Shown here piece by piece: positions 35,726 through 46,042 of a stretch of 64,000 bases of DNA; position 1 is the stretch's first letter, and each line of letters starts with the position of its first letter. The DNA comes from CBDAUN01 sp965200645. Lineage in GTDB: Bacteria; Pseudomonadota; Gammaproteobacteria; Arenicellales; JAJDZL01. Below the pieces are notes generated by a model, which saw only the letters and a list, made by a program, of their open reading frames with translations, did not search any database and was not told the DNA's origin. The stretch covers positions 992,001-1,056,000 of the forward strand of contig CBDAUN010000003.1 of NCBI GenBank assembly GCA_965200645.1, read 5' to 3'. A program made the position numbers and the translations under genes.

Positions 35726-38700
35726 CTAATGCTCCCATATAGTCTGCAACCATGCCACGTGCATTTTTTTGCAGTCATCGTACGAGAAACTATAACTGTA
35801 GGAATCTATGCCAGTTAAATATCCGCTACTATAGAGTTTGAAGACCGCATCATTGGTCTTGTTTGATTTCGTTTCCTTCGTTCCAATCGGAAAAAATTGC
35901 TGGAATTCTTCACTGCGTTGATTTATCCAATCATGGTTTTTGTCGGGTGTAATTCTTTGCCAGTCATCAAATCCAGCGACGGATACAGCATCACTTAGAG
36001 CATCCAACTTTTGCTGTTGAGATAGGTAGTCCCCAATATCGCGATATAGAATTTCACAGGATTTACCACGCCCAGAATTTGGGTTCTTAACCAAAATTGT
36101 AATTGCTACTTGTGTACGAGTGCCCTGACCAAATACGTTATCTCTTTCTTTACGCCGTGGTTCGCCTTGTAACCGAGCATTTCCCCTTAGGTTCAAAACA
36201 TAAATCAGATCAAACTCCTCAAATAAACATGCCCGGATTCCGGCGTCTGCACGTCCATCAATAAATGAGCCATTGGTCACCATTGCTATAACACCCTTAT
36301 CTCCGATTCGGTCCGAGGCCCATCGAATCGCCATTTTGTAAGTGTCATAAAGACTTTTCTTCAATGTAGTGGTTGCTCGTCTGGCATAAGTTTCGGAGAT
36401 ACGTGACTCCATTTCTGGGTAATCTATATTAGGGTTATTGTCCGCGGAACTTTTCTGCCCTACCGACCAAGGAGGATTTCCGATGATCACCTGAATGGGC
36501 AAGCCCTGTTGCTGTTCAACTCGCTCACTGTTATCAGGCATCCAATTCTTTGGAAATCCCGAGTGGTCAGAATGTAAGTTAAAAGTATCAGTCAATACGA
36601 TTCCTTTAAATGGTTCATACTCCGCATCACTTTTCAATCTTCCATGGTATGCCTCCTCAATGTGAATAGCTGCTATGTAGTAAGCTAATAGCACAATCTC
36701 ATTAGCATGAAGTTCCATTTGAAACTTTCTTTTTAGATCCGATGGGTGAATCAACGAAGATTGCAACAACCGTACCAAGAATGTACCAGTACCCGTAAAC
36801 GGATCTAATACATGAACTCCCTCATCGGTAAATGAGCGACCAAACTCACTTTGCAGTACGTGTTCTGTACTGTTTAAAATGAAGTCGACTATCTCGACTG
36901 GCGTATAAACAATCCCCAACCGTTCGGAATCCTTCTTCATCGCGGTAATGAAAAATTTCTCGTAAAGTTCGTTCAATACACGTTGGCGAGCATCACTGTT
37001 GTCAAGCCCTCTTGCCCTTTCGCGCACGCTCTCGTAGAATCTCTCCAAATCTCGAATCTCGTTCTCCAGACCAAACTCTCCAAAGTCTGTTCTAAGATCA
37101 TCTAAAGCTTTCGAAATGGGACTACTCCCCGCAAAGTCATAATGTTCAAATAAGGCCTCAAATACGGGTTGGGTCAATATGTGCTGAGCCATCATCTCAA
37201 TGGCATTGTCAGTGGTGATGCTTGAATTAATCGTTTCCCGCAGTTCTTCAAGAAAAGTCTCAAACCATTCCTTGAGGTCCTTATTTTTAGATCGACTAAG
37301 CATCTCTTGAATACGAAATACTAGTCTACTAAAGATGTCAGCCACGTCATTCGCCCAAGACTCCCAGTACTTTCGATCCCCACATTTGTCAACGATTTTG
37401 GCGTAAATGTCAGCAGTAGGTATATCGAATGGGGGAAATGGTAAAAGGGGATTTTCTTGAATTCCACTAAAAATTATTCGTTCGCCTGGATTATTGTTAA
37501 GGTCAATCTGATTGATTTCAACATTGAATCGGTCGTCGTGGGAACGCAGCGCTTGTAATACGTTCCATACCACGCCGAATCTTTCATTTTTATCGAGCGC
37601 TGCGGATGCTTCCATATCTGGAGGGATAGCAACTGGCAATATGATGTAGCCAAATTCTTTGCCTTCAGCTTTTCGCATTACCCGGCCAACAGCCTGGACA
37701 ATATCAACTTGACTCTTTCTTGGATTCATAATTAAAACTGCATCCAGTGCGGGAACATCAACTCCTTCAGATAAACATCGTGCATTGGAAAGTATTCTGC
37801 AACCGCTGCCGTTGGATGAACCTTTCAGCCACTCAATTTTCTTCTTTCGTTTCAAGGCATTATCCTGACCGTCTACATGACTAGTTTCACAGGAAAAGCC
37901 TCTCAATGAATCATCTACAGACAACTCTCTCCTAGCACTGTTAACAAGGGAGTCCCAATGTCCATCAAGACGTTTCGAAGAAACGATGGTATTGGTGAAT
38001 GCGATTGCCCTCTTGAGAGGGCGAAGTACCTTACCTTCCGCCAATTGATCAGACGACAAATTTTCTGGGTTGTGTAACGCCCGCCAGCAACCTAAGATTT
38101 TGGTCGAATCCGTGATGTTTATTTCACTGGTACTGCTTGATTGATGTAACTCCAAATCACGATTAACAGCTTCCTCGGATAATGCAAGCACTACAACTTT
38201 GTAATCGGACAATAGATTTTTACTAATTGCCTTAGAAAAATGCAAACGATGAAATTCTGGACCATAGGTATTCTCATCGTCCATTGAATATAACTCGATT
38301 TCATTCTTTTCTGCCTTTCTACGAGCACTCGACGTGTATATTCTTGGAGTTGCCGTCATGTACAAGCGACTCTTGGCGCGAATACGCTTCGAATTATGAA
38401 TCAAGACAAAAGGAGATGTCTTATCACCAGGTTTCTCAACGCCAGTTGTTCGATGTGCTTCATCACAAATTACAAGATTGAATCGTGGCGCCCCTCTGAT
38501 TTGGGATTCTTCGATTAAACCCAATGATTGGTAGGTGCAAAATACTACTGTGAGTGCATCTGAATGAAATTCTTGCAATGCACTAGATATCGCTTCATTA
38601 TTTGTTGTAACCGGAATTTCTAATTCCTCCAGGGCGGCATCCTCGTCTGTTCGTCCAACACGGGTATCTGAGCAAACACCAATATACCGGTGCTTCAATT

Positions 38701-39427
38701 GCTTTTGCTCTGCCCACTCTCTCATCGACTGTTGCATCAGAGTTATAGAAGGGACCAGAAATAGAACTCGCTTGCTTACACCTGCAATGTCTTCCGCTAT
38801 TCGCAAGGCTGTGAATGTCTTACCTGTTCCACATGCCATAATGAGTTTGCCCCTATCATGAATTGCCAATCCATTCTTTACATCGGTAATTGCTTCGATT
38901 TGATGTGGTCGAAGTTCAAAGGGTTTTAGTGCAGAGGTTAAATCTTCCGGCTTGCCTTGAATAAGATCAGGCCAGTTGACTTGTCTTTTAGCCAGATCGG
39001 CAGCAGTCAACACTGTACAGGAAGGCTTTACTCCCTTGAGTGTCCTATATGCGTTTGGTCCCCATTCTCCACTGGTTTCAACGAAGATACGTGATGTAAA
39101 GGGGTCTTTGGCTGAATCCGCAATAAATGAGTCAACATCCTTCTTACTGATTGTTGAACCTTCGGCATAGAACTTGCATTGAATTGCACAGTAACCTTCA
39201 CCTTCTCGGTCCTTCGCAACCAAGTCCACTCCTAGCGCCATGCCGTCAAAGTCATCACGATTTGCCGCGAACTCAGACCAAAGCCAAACATCTGAAAATC
39301 TATCCTTATATATTGGGTCGACTAATAGATACTTTTTTATCAGTCGCTCAAAAAAACGACCCTTATCTACCGCCGACTGCGACATATCTCGAATTTGATC
39401 TAATGCCGTATAAAAACTACCTTCCAT
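35726..39427 (-). pseudogene. Type ISP restriction-modification enzyme (nuclease-helicase-methyltransferase part), truncated
   Basis: A 1233-codon frame with the full front half of a single-chain type ISP enzyme. It has an Mrr-like nuclease (GVDLVAKD then IQCKFY, near 87-107), a superfamily 2 helicase (ACGTGKT near 198, ICDEAH near 325, and VQAVGRVMRKAEG) and an N6-adenine methyltransferase (VLDPFTGTGTFL and IIGNPPWSVG). The end is abnormal: after FSYDDCKK the frame enters an A7 run (35764-35770) and stops. Shifting by one base restores NARGMVADYMGALEEW. A second shift and a stop then lie before the C-terminal fragment. The normal product would be about 1,570-1,600 residues. DNA recognition is probably lost; some nuclease or helicase function could remain. 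Confidence 0.88.
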
Positions 39428-40052
39428 ATTCTCTTCCTAGTGTTGTGGAGTAAATTCTTTGTCTTAGTTAGCTAAGTTACGGTTTTCTGAAACCTATCAT
39501 TAATCAAGACATTTTTATGATTTTCCTGGTAAAGGTCACCTAATTCACCATCCTGATTAGAGATACAGACTTCAACCTCAATAGCTTCAGTTTCCATTGA
39601 ATAACCTTTGCAATTTCAAACCTGAGCAATTCTAAAACTATTTTTTAACAATATTCAACTCTTAATCCTTTATTACGTCATTTATTGGCGTATTAAAGCA
39701 CTAGTAAATAGTTTTTTTATGGAGTAATGAGTAATTCAACTAATTTCGCACACGGAACCCCTGTGACTTGAAAGACACAAAAATGCTAGTCAAATTAATG
39801 AATTCGATAAGTACACGGAAAACCTTTTGTAAAACAAACATCGTGCCAACTCAAAAACGTACACCTTGAGCGAATTCGATAAGGCGTAACGTAAGGCTGT
39901 TGAATTAACCAAAAAACTAATTCGACTATACAAAGATCCCTAACTTCCTACTAACTTTAACAACTCCGATTTTTCTGGAGAGTTGCAGAGATCATTGGTC
40001 CAATCATATAGAGCAATCGATGAATCTCCTCTTCAGTTCATTCAATAGCAAC
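39428..40052. other. Intergenic region upstream of the restriction gene
   Basis: 625 bases, AT-rich, between the restriction gene (minus strand, starts 39427) and the aconitase X small subunit (ends 40053). The part near 39428 should carry the restriction-gene promoter. The part from 39839 contains a possible coding relic described separately. No repeat shared with the Rpn region was seen. Confidence 0.35.
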
Positions 40053-40066
40053 TCAATTTGATTGAA
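39839..40066 (+). pseudogene. Possible coding relic of unknown function
   Basis: Read on the plus strand from 39839, a single frame gives protein-like sequence interrupted by three stop codons. Its segments are TYTLSEFDKA, then RKAVELTKKLIRLYKDP, then LPTNFNNSDFSGELQRSL followed by VQSYRAIDESPLQFIQ, and QLNLIE. The residue mix is that of a soluble helical protein, unlike the surrounding noncoding DNA. I do not recognise the family. It abuts the aconitase X small-subunit gene and lies in the damaged segment next to the restriction gene. It may be chance. Confidence 0.3.
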
Positions 40067-40481
40067 CTACACGATATGTAGTAAGCAATCCCTGCATTGG
40101 GTCCACTGTCACCGTTTGGCCTGTAAATATTTCCTCGGTGATGTCACCTTCGAACTGATGCACCAACGTAAGATTTGCGAAAGCTGCGCCTTGTGCCATG
40201 ATCGGATTGGCAGAATTCAATACCAAAGCAACTGGAGCCTTGCTTCTGTCAACCATATCCTTAAGCATCCAAGAAGTCGCTACTCCGCCCTTAGCAGTAT
40301 TTAAAATAAGCACTTTGCCGACATAAGACTGCCCATACAAGGCGTGTGCTGGTCGTGAAAATACACCCTCGATTCGGTCTAAGTCATAACGTGCACTAAA
40401 GTCATCCTGTGCCACGAGTGCAGTTGCTGTTACTATCTTCCCGATACCTAGACTGCACTTGAGTTTTCTTTCTACTTCCAC
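40053..40481 (-). CDS. Aconitase X small (swivelling) subunit, DUF126
   Basis: A 142-residue DUF126 protein, the small subunit of aconitase X dehydratases. Conserved segments are GQSYVGKVLILNTAKGGVAT and NSANPIMAQGAAFA. With the large subunit it forms an iron-sulfur dehydratase. Bacterial enzymes of this kind dehydrate cis-3-hydroxy-L-proline to Delta1-pyrroline-2-carboxylate; archaeal ones act on phosphomevalonate. The GTG start at 40481 overlaps the large-subunit stop by one base. Confidence 0.85.
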   Translation of the reverse strand: MEVERKLKCSLGIGKIVTATALVAQDDFSARYDLDRIEGVFSRPAHALYGQSYVGKVLILNTAKGGVATSWMLKDMVDRSKAPVALVLNSANPIMAQGAAFANLTLVHQFEGDITEEIFTGQTVTVDPMQGLLTTYRVVQSN

Positions 40482-41725
40482 TACAAACTACCCGAAACTG
40501 CAACTTCAACGCACTGCTTTGTGGAAACCAATATTGGCTCATAACCGTAACCAGAAATAATATTAACGAGCTTCGCAGAATTACTTGCCAACCGCTTCCA
40601 CCCTTGACTAATCCCCAGTTCACGAGCATACATTTGATAGAAACACACTCCACTGAGAACTATCACCCCAGATTCTTCTAGTCGACTTGTGTAACCAAAT
40701 CGGTCACAGGCAGACTTTATCTCCGGTGATGTCGCAACAATCATTGCGATGTGTTCGGAGACCTTTCTCCCATTCATGAGTTCCACTATGCTTTGAATTT
40801 CAAACAGCGATTGCTGAGGAGCCGCGAATACAACAACATCAATTTGCGGTTTCTGATCAAACGACATATAGAAGTCTCTGACGTCACTGGAATCTATCGT
40901 GCAAAACTCGTAGTCGTCACCACTCGGTCTGTAGCGTTCAATTCTGGATTCCGGAGTTACATCATCCATGTGAAACATGGGAACTGACCCGTAACTGGCT
41001 AATGCAGCTCCAAAGTGTTTTAGTTCATCTCCAGTCGGAGACCTATAGATACCGGATATCCAAGGTACTGACCAATATGATCCCGTCCTCTTCCCCACAA
41101 TTGCTCCCAGCGCACCCCAGTCAGAAAGTGATTGAGGCGTGAAATCTACTTCAAACCAATGTGTCGGCTGACGGTGATCTTCGAGATGACATCCGTATCT
41201 AGGCACACGGCCTGTATAGGCGGCAGCTAAGGCCGCAGGCCCTCCTTCAAAATTACTTCTTGCGCCAAACACACTGTTAGCGTAGATAACCGACCCGGTA
41301 TCTCCAAATGCAACATGCTCACCAAACATCGGGGTTGAAATTGTTTGATAGTTTATGCAGGTATCTGTCATCATCACTCCAAGTGCTTGAAGTGCCTTTG
41401 TTGCACGTCTTTCCAACTGTGCAAATTTTTCCGGTTGTTCAAACCGTTCATATGCACAAAGATCTAGACCGCGTGGGTCGGTGACAGTAGGAATCGAAAC
41501 TTGTCGCTCATCTTGAGGCAAGTTAGCTAATTCTTCAAGATGCGCAACACCTGTCTCGCCAGTTGATTCAGTATCGCACATCAAATGAACCTGAGACACT
41601 TCCACAAAGTCTTGAGCCTCAAAGAAGTGAGCAACGCGCACTTGCTGTTCCATTGCCCATTGCCGTGCAAATCCATGCTCACCGGCCAGCATTTCCTGTT
41701 CTAATGGATTTAAGGAGACAACCAT
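40481..41725 (-). CDS. Aconitase X catalytic (large) subunit, DUF521
   Basis: A 414-residue AcnX large subunit. Conserved Cys-containing segments likely to hold the Fe-S cluster or active site are VHLMCDTESTGETGVAHLEE near 47-66, TDTCINYQT near 141 and YGCHLEDHRQ near 198, with GEHVAFGDTGSVIYANSV between. In bacteria the usual activity is cis-3-hydroxy-L-proline dehydratase, and the product is then reduced to proline by an ornithine-cyclodeaminase-family reductase. The genes are divergent from a LIV-type importer that could bring in the substrate. The specific substrate is inferred. Confidence 0.83.
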   Translation of the reverse strand: MVVSLNPLEQEMLAGEHGFARQWAMEQQVRVAHFFEAQDFVEVSQVHLMCDTESTGETGVAHLEELANLPQDERQVSIPTVTDPRGLDLCAYERFEQPEKFAQLERRATKALQALGVMMTDTCINYQTISTPMFGEHVAFGDTGSVIYANSVFGARSNFEGGPAALAAAYTGRVPRYGCHLEDHRQPTHWFEVDFTPQSLSDWGALGAIVGKRTGSYWSVPWISGIYRSPTGDELKHFGAALASYGSVPMFHMDDVTPESRIERYRPSGDDYEFCTIDSSDVRDFYMSFDQKPQIDVVVFAAPQQSLFEIQSIVELMNGRKVSEHIAMIVATSPEIKSACDRFGYTSRLEESGVIVLSGVCFYQMYARELGISQGWKRLASNSAKLVNIISGYGYEPILVSTKQCVEVAVSGSL

Positions 41726-41987
41726 TGATTTACTTCGCTCCTACACTGCCTTCCAAATTTAAACTATTTTCCAACACTAAATTTCTGGCTGTTTTGTTTA
41801 GTAATGACGCAGCATCTTTAGCATGTTGATCCTATTTGGCTGGCAAAACCATCGGTACTTCAGCGAAATTCCTATAAAACACCCCTGTATCACTGCTAAA
41901 ATTTTAGATTAATTTTTACTCTCGAACACGATTTCGGTGCAATACTGGATTTAGTTCCTAAAGCAAAAATAATTAGGAGAATTTACT
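41726..41987. promoter_or_regulatory. Divergent promoter region between aconitase X and the LIV importer
   Basis: 262 bases between divergent units. The binding-protein gene on the plus strand is preceded by a strong ribosome site, AGGAGA, at about 41973-41978. The long spacer allows shared control of the dehydratase and importer. No palindromic operator was clear to me. Confidence 0.4.
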
Positions 41988-43169
41988 ATGAAGATAAAGC
42001 AATTACTCGCAGTCGTCGCTACGATGCTATTGATTGCTGCACCAAATGCTTATTCCGCCACTGTCAAACTTGGATTTGTTACTACGCTCAGTACGCCCGC
42101 GGCAGTGATTGGCAATGACATGCGCGACGCTGTACTACTCGCTCTAGAACACATCGACAACAAAATGGGTCCTTTAGATGTTGAGGTTACATTTGCAGAC
42201 GATGAATTTAATCCTCAAAAAGGTAAACAGGCAACCGAGCGAGTGGTAACTCAAGACAAGGTAGACATAGTATTTGGCTACATTTGGTCCCATGTTTTAC
42301 TTGCTTCAGCAAATACCGTACTGGATGCAGGAAAATTTTTAATCAGTGCCAACGCCGGACCTTCACAACTGGCCGGTAAGGGCTGTCACCAGAACTTCTT
42401 TAACATTTCCTGGCAGAATGACCAAACGCCAATGGCAATGGGAGAAGTCCTGAATCAACGTGGGGTGAATTCGCTATATGTGATTGCCCCGAACTACGCA
42501 GCAGGCAAGAACATGGTTGCCGGCGTGAAACGCACATTCAAAGGTGAAATAGTTGGTGAAGACATGACCAAGTGGCCAGATCAAATTGACTGGGCAGCCG
42601 AATTCACCAAAGTGAAAGCCGCAAATCCGGACGGCGTGTTCATTTTTTATCCAGGCAAGCATGGTGGTGCATTCATCAAGCAATACGAACAATCTGGTCT
42701 CGCCAATTCCATTCCTCTCTACACCGTGTTTACAGTGGATTCAATCAGTCTGCCTAGATTTCAGGCTGGAGGACTGAACGGTGTCCTGGGAACGACTATG
42801 ACACAGTTCTGGGCACCTGACCTTGATAACGCAGCCAATAATAAGTTTGTCGATGAATTCAAAGCAAAATATGGAAAGTATCCTAGTTTTTATGCTGCAC
42901 AAAGCTACGATGCAGTGATGTATATCAAAAGCGCGGTTGAAGCAGTGGACGGAAACATGAGTAATGTTGAAGGACTAAGAGCAGCCTTAGAAGCAGCTAA
43001 TTTCGATTCAGTCAGAGGTGATTTCAGCATGGGTCCAAATCACTTTCCGATTCAAAACTTCTACAGTCGAGAAGTTGTTGCCGATGCTGAAGGCGTATGG
43101 ACTACTTCCGTTCGCAATGTTGTTCTAACTCAACACCAAGACGTCTATGCGTCTGAATGTAAGATGTAA
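41988..43169 (+). CDS. LIV-type ABC transporter periplasmic substrate-binding protein
   Basis: A 393-residue periplasmic binding protein of the Leu/Ile/Val (type I) class. An N-terminal signal peptide is clear (KQLLAVVATMLLIAAPNAYSA, cleavage after about residue 23). The mature part starts with VKLGFVTTLSTPAAVIGNDM and later shows YAAQSYDAVMYIKSAVEA. Relatives bind branched-chain amino acids, amides, aromatic acids or other small solutes; ligand identity cannot be read off. A strong ribosome site precedes it and a hairpin follows, so it is probably made in excess over the permeases. Confidence 0.88.
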   Translation: MKIKQLLAVVATMLLIAAPNAYSATVKLGFVTTLSTPAAVIGNDMRDAVLLALEHIDNKMGPLDVEVTFADDEFNPQKGKQATERVVTQDKVDIVFGYIWSHVLLASANTVLDAGKFLISANAGPSQLAGKGCHQNFFNISWQNDQTPMAMGEVLNQRGVNSLYVIAPNYAAGKNMVAGVKRTFKGEIVGEDMTKWPDQIDWAAEFTKVKAANPDGVFIFYPGKHGGAFIKQYEQSGLANSIPLYTVFTVDSISLPRFQAGGLNGVLGTTMTQFWAPDLDNAANNKFVDEFKAKYGKYPSFYAAQSYDAVMYIKSAVEAVDGNMSNVEGLRAALEAANFDSVRGDFSMGPNHFPIQNFYSREVVADAEGVWTTSVRNVVLTQHQDVYASECKM

Positions 43170-43282
43170 TTCGCATTGGGATTAACAACAGTAAAGTCAA
43201 ATTAAAATAGCAAGTTTCGGAGCAAATTCAAACCACTATTTTTCCTGCAAACCTGTGATTTGGCATTAGCCGTTAAACAGTC

Positions 43283-43314
43283 AAGCCGCAGAGGTTGAGA
43301 AATCTCTGCGGCTT
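43283..43314 (+). terminator. Hairpin between binding-protein and permease genes
   Basis: Perfect 11-base stem, AAGCCGCAGAG (43283-43293) and CTCTGCGGCTT (43304-43314), with a 10-base loop. It is followed by only a weak T stretch. Lying 114 bases after the binding-protein stop and 79 before livH, it probably acts as a partial terminator or mRNA 3'-end stabiliser, which is common in such operons. Confidence 0.65.
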
Positions 43315-43392
43315 TCCACAATTATCACCTGCACCAATATCCTATCCTTCAGTTAGTTTGTAAGTTCGGAAGCGATCTCCTATCTGCCGATC

Positions 43393-44316
43393 ATGGATTA
43401 CATCACTCTAATTGAACAATTGCTGAATGGTATCCAATTTGGGATGCTGTTGTTTTTACTGGCATCCGGCCTGACACTGACCTTTGGGATAATGGACTTT
43501 GTTAATCTCGCACATGGCTCGATATACATGATCGGAGCCTTTGTTGGTGCAACCATAATGTTGCTCACCGGATCCTTCATTATCGGATTTCTTCTGGCGA
43601 TACCGATAACGGCAGCTATCGGAATGCTAATTGAAACAACCACCCTTCGGACTCTCTATCAGCGTCACCACTTAGATCATGTTCTGGCAACATTTGGACT
43701 GATCCTGTTTTTCAATGAATTAGTCCAGATAATTTGGCCGCTTGATGGACTCACCGTACCGTTTCCATCGTTTCTTTCCGGTACCGTTACACTCCCCCTC
43801 GGCATTGAATACTCTATTTACCGTCTGGCCATCATTGGAACAGGTATCACTGTTGCCCTAGGATTGTGGTATCTGGTTGCCAAAACTAAAGTAGGTATGT
43901 TGATTCGTGCCGGAGCTTCAGACCGAGAAATGGTTGATTCCTTGGGAGTGAACATCAAGTTGCTGTTCACCCTGGTTTTTGGAATTGGAGCCGCTCTCGC
44001 TGGTCTGGCAGGCGTGCTTATGGCACCCATTCTTGGTGCAAACTCTGGCATGGGAGAGCAAATCATAATTGTCGCCTTCGTTGTGATTGTGATCGGCGGC
44101 ATCGGCTCTGTTCGAGGAAGCTTCATTGCAGCTTTGATTACTGGATTAATCGATACGCTCGGACGTTCGTTTATCGATGTGATACTGGCCTTGTTTTTAC
44201 CCGTTACCACTGCAGAATCTGCTGCACCAGCAATTTCGTCCATGCTGATCTACATATTTATGGCAAGCATCCTGTTCTTTCGTCCTAAGGGACTGTTCTC
44301 AGCCCAATCCATCTAA
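43393..44316 (+). CDS. livH: LIV-type ABC transporter permease LivH
   Basis: A 307-residue inner-membrane permease with about eight hydrophobic segments. The family N-terminus LLNGIQFGMLLFLLASGLTL and the downstream VNLAHGSIYMIGAF are clear. The conserved LGVNIKLLFTLVFGIGAALA loop (about 195-214) contacts the ATPases. It overlaps the livM start by one base. The substrate is shared with the binding protein at 41988. Confidence 0.9.
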   Translation: MDYITLIEQLLNGIQFGMLLFLLASGLTLTFGIMDFVNLAHGSIYMIGAFVGATIMLLTGSFIIGFLLAIPITAAIGMLIETTTLRTLYQRHHLDHVLATFGLILFFNELVQIIWPLDGLTVPFPSFLSGTVTLPLGIEYSIYRLAIIGTGITVALGLWYLVAKTKVGMLIRAGASDREMVDSLGVNIKLLFTLVFGIGAALAGLAGVLMAPILGANSGMGEQIIIVAFVVIVIGGIGSVRGSFIAALITGLIDTLGRSFIDVILALFLPVTTAESAAPAISSMLIYIFMASILFFRPKGLFSAQSI

Positions 44317-45296
44317 TGAAGTCGGAAAACGCTTATACCAGCAAGTTGAGCGAAGTCGGCTTTCGCCGTCTATTACTTTCCTATGCCGTGATTGGAGCCT
44401 GCGCACTGGCTCCTATCGTTGCAAATGTAATTAACGAACCGTACTACATCAATTTGTTCGCTCGGTTGATGATTTGGGCTATCGCAGCAATGAGCCTGAA
44501 CCTCATCCTAGGCTACGGCGGGATGATCAGTTTCGGACATGCTGTATATCTCGGCATTGGAGCTTATGCTGTCGGCATCTGCAGCTACTATGGGATTGAC
44601 AGTATCTATTTTCAATTGCCGATTGCTCTTGGTGCTGGATTGATAATCGCTTCAATATTTGGTGTTATTAGTCTACGGACCCGTGGAATTTTCTTCATTA
44701 TGATCACCATGGCCTTGAGTCAGATGATTTACTTCTTATCTATCAGCATTGATGAATATGGAAGTGACGACGGTTTGATCATTTACACTCGTAGCGAATT
44801 TGGAGTCGAATTTTTCGACCTCAACAATCAGCTGCATCTTTACTATCTGATCTTTGCAGTGATGGTGGGCTGTTTGTTTTTTCTTCATCGCTTAATCAAC
44901 TCAAGATTTGGCTACGTAATTCGAGGGGCTAAATCAAATGAGCAAAGAATGGAGGTAATGGGCTATTCGACTTACAAATACCGATTGGTTTGTTTCATCC
45001 TCGCCGGTCTGCTTTGTACCGTAGCCGGTGTTCTCAGCGCGAATGTAGAAAAGTTTGTCAGTCCTGACATCATGCATTGGACGCGGTCAGGTGAATTGAT
45101 TTTTATGGTAGTTCTTGGTGGGATGGCCAGTTTGCTTGGGCCTATAAGCGGAGCACTGGTGTTCTGGCTTCTTTCAGAAATTCTGTCTCGGTTTACAGAG
45201 CACTGGCACATTATTTTCGGCCCAATTCTATTGCTTGTGGTGTTGTTTTCACCGCGAGGTATTGACGGCTTTCTTGAATTTCGGAAGAAGTCGTAA
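44316..45296 (+). CDS. livM: LIV-type ABC transporter permease LivM
   Basis: A 326-residue permease with the LivM hallmark SLNLILGYGGMISFGHAVYLG near residues 60-80, where the first 20 residues are strongly conserved. The coupling loop is RGAKSNEQRMEVMGYSTYKY near 206-225. It has eight to nine membrane segments. Start and stop overlap livH and livG respectively by one base, indicating tight coupling. Confidence 0.9.
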   Translation: MKSENAYTSKLSEVGFRRLLLSYAVIGACALAPIVANVINEPYYINLFARLMIWAIAAMSLNLILGYGGMISFGHAVYLGIGAYAVGICSYYGIDSIYFQLPIALGAGLIIASIFGVISLRTRGIFFIMITMALSQMIYFLSISIDEYGSDDGLIIYTRSEFGVEFFDLNNQLHLYYLIFAVMVGCLFFLHRLINSRFGYVIRGAKSNEQRMEVMGYSTYKYRLVCFILAGLLCTVAGVLSANVEKFVSPDIMHWTRSGELIFMVVLGGMASLLGPISGALVFWLLSEILSRFTEHWHIIFGPILLLVVLFSPRGIDGFLEFRKKS

Positions 45297-46039
45297 TGGA
45301 CGTTATTTTAAAAATTTCGGATCTGAATAAACGTTTCGGTGGTGTAAACGCTACCGACAACATTTCAATGGAAATGCAAAAGAACCACCTTCACGCGCTT
45401 ATTGGCCCGAATGGTGCAGGCAAAACAACATTAATCTCTCAAATATCTGGGATACTTCCCAGCGATAGTGGCGACATAGAATTTAATGGTGAATCCATTG
45501 TTAAGTTGTCGGCTCCACAAAGAGCCCTGAGAGGACTTGCCAGATCTTTTCAAGTGACGTCCATACTCCCCGACTTTACGTGCCAAGAGAATGTACTACT
45601 GGCAATTCAGGCACACCACGGCCACAGTTTCAAGTTTTGGAAGTCAGCAAAGGATGAAATATTATTAGCGCAAGCTGATTCAGTGCTTGATTCTGTTGGT
45701 CTTTTGGAACGCTCTAAAATAGTTTCTGGTCAACTGGCTCATGGCGAAAAACGACGCTTGGAGATTGCAGTTGCGCTCGCTATGGAACCTAAACTGCTCG
45801 TTCTTGATGAACCCCTGGCCGGAATGGGAAGTACGGATTCTGAACAAATGGTTCAGTTTCTTTTGAAACTGAAAGACAGGTTTTCCATTCTACTTGTGGA
45901 ACATGACATGGATGCCGTGTTCACATTGTCAGACCGAATTTCAGTCTTGGTTTACGGTCGTCTCATTGCAACCGGGACGCCAAAAGAAGTTAGAAATGAC
46001 ACCTTCGTGCGTCAAGCTTATCTAGGAGAGGACGAGTAA
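45296..46039 (+). CDS. livG: LIV-type ABC transporter ATPase LivG
   Basis: A 247-residue ABC ATPase with Walker A GPNGAGKTT near 37-45, signature LAHGEKRRLEIA near 144-155, Walker B LLVLDEPLAGM near 163-173 and H-loop VEHDMDAVF. The signature starts LAHGE rather than LSGGE, as is common in LivG. It powers import with LivF. It overlaps livM and is three bases from livF. Confidence 0.9.
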   Translation: MDVILKISDLNKRFGGVNATDNISMEMQKNHLHALIGPNGAGKTTLISQISGILPSDSGDIEFNGESIVKLSAPQRALRGLARSFQVTSILPDFTCQENVLLAIQAHHGHSFKFWKSAKDEILLAQADSVLDSVGLLERSKIVSGQLAHGEKRRLEIAVALAMEPKLLVLDEPLAGMGSTDSEQMVQFLLKLKDRFSILLVEHDMDAVFTLSDRISVLVYGRLIATGTPKEVRNDTFVRQAYLGEDE

Positions 46040-46042
46040 GCC

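Noticed and set aside
35726..35780. Programmed -1 frameshifting or phase variation at the A7 run as a way to make the full restriction enzyme
   Set aside because: The shift would restore only about 30 codons before the next frame break, and an in-frame stop follows, so slippage alone cannot give the full protein.
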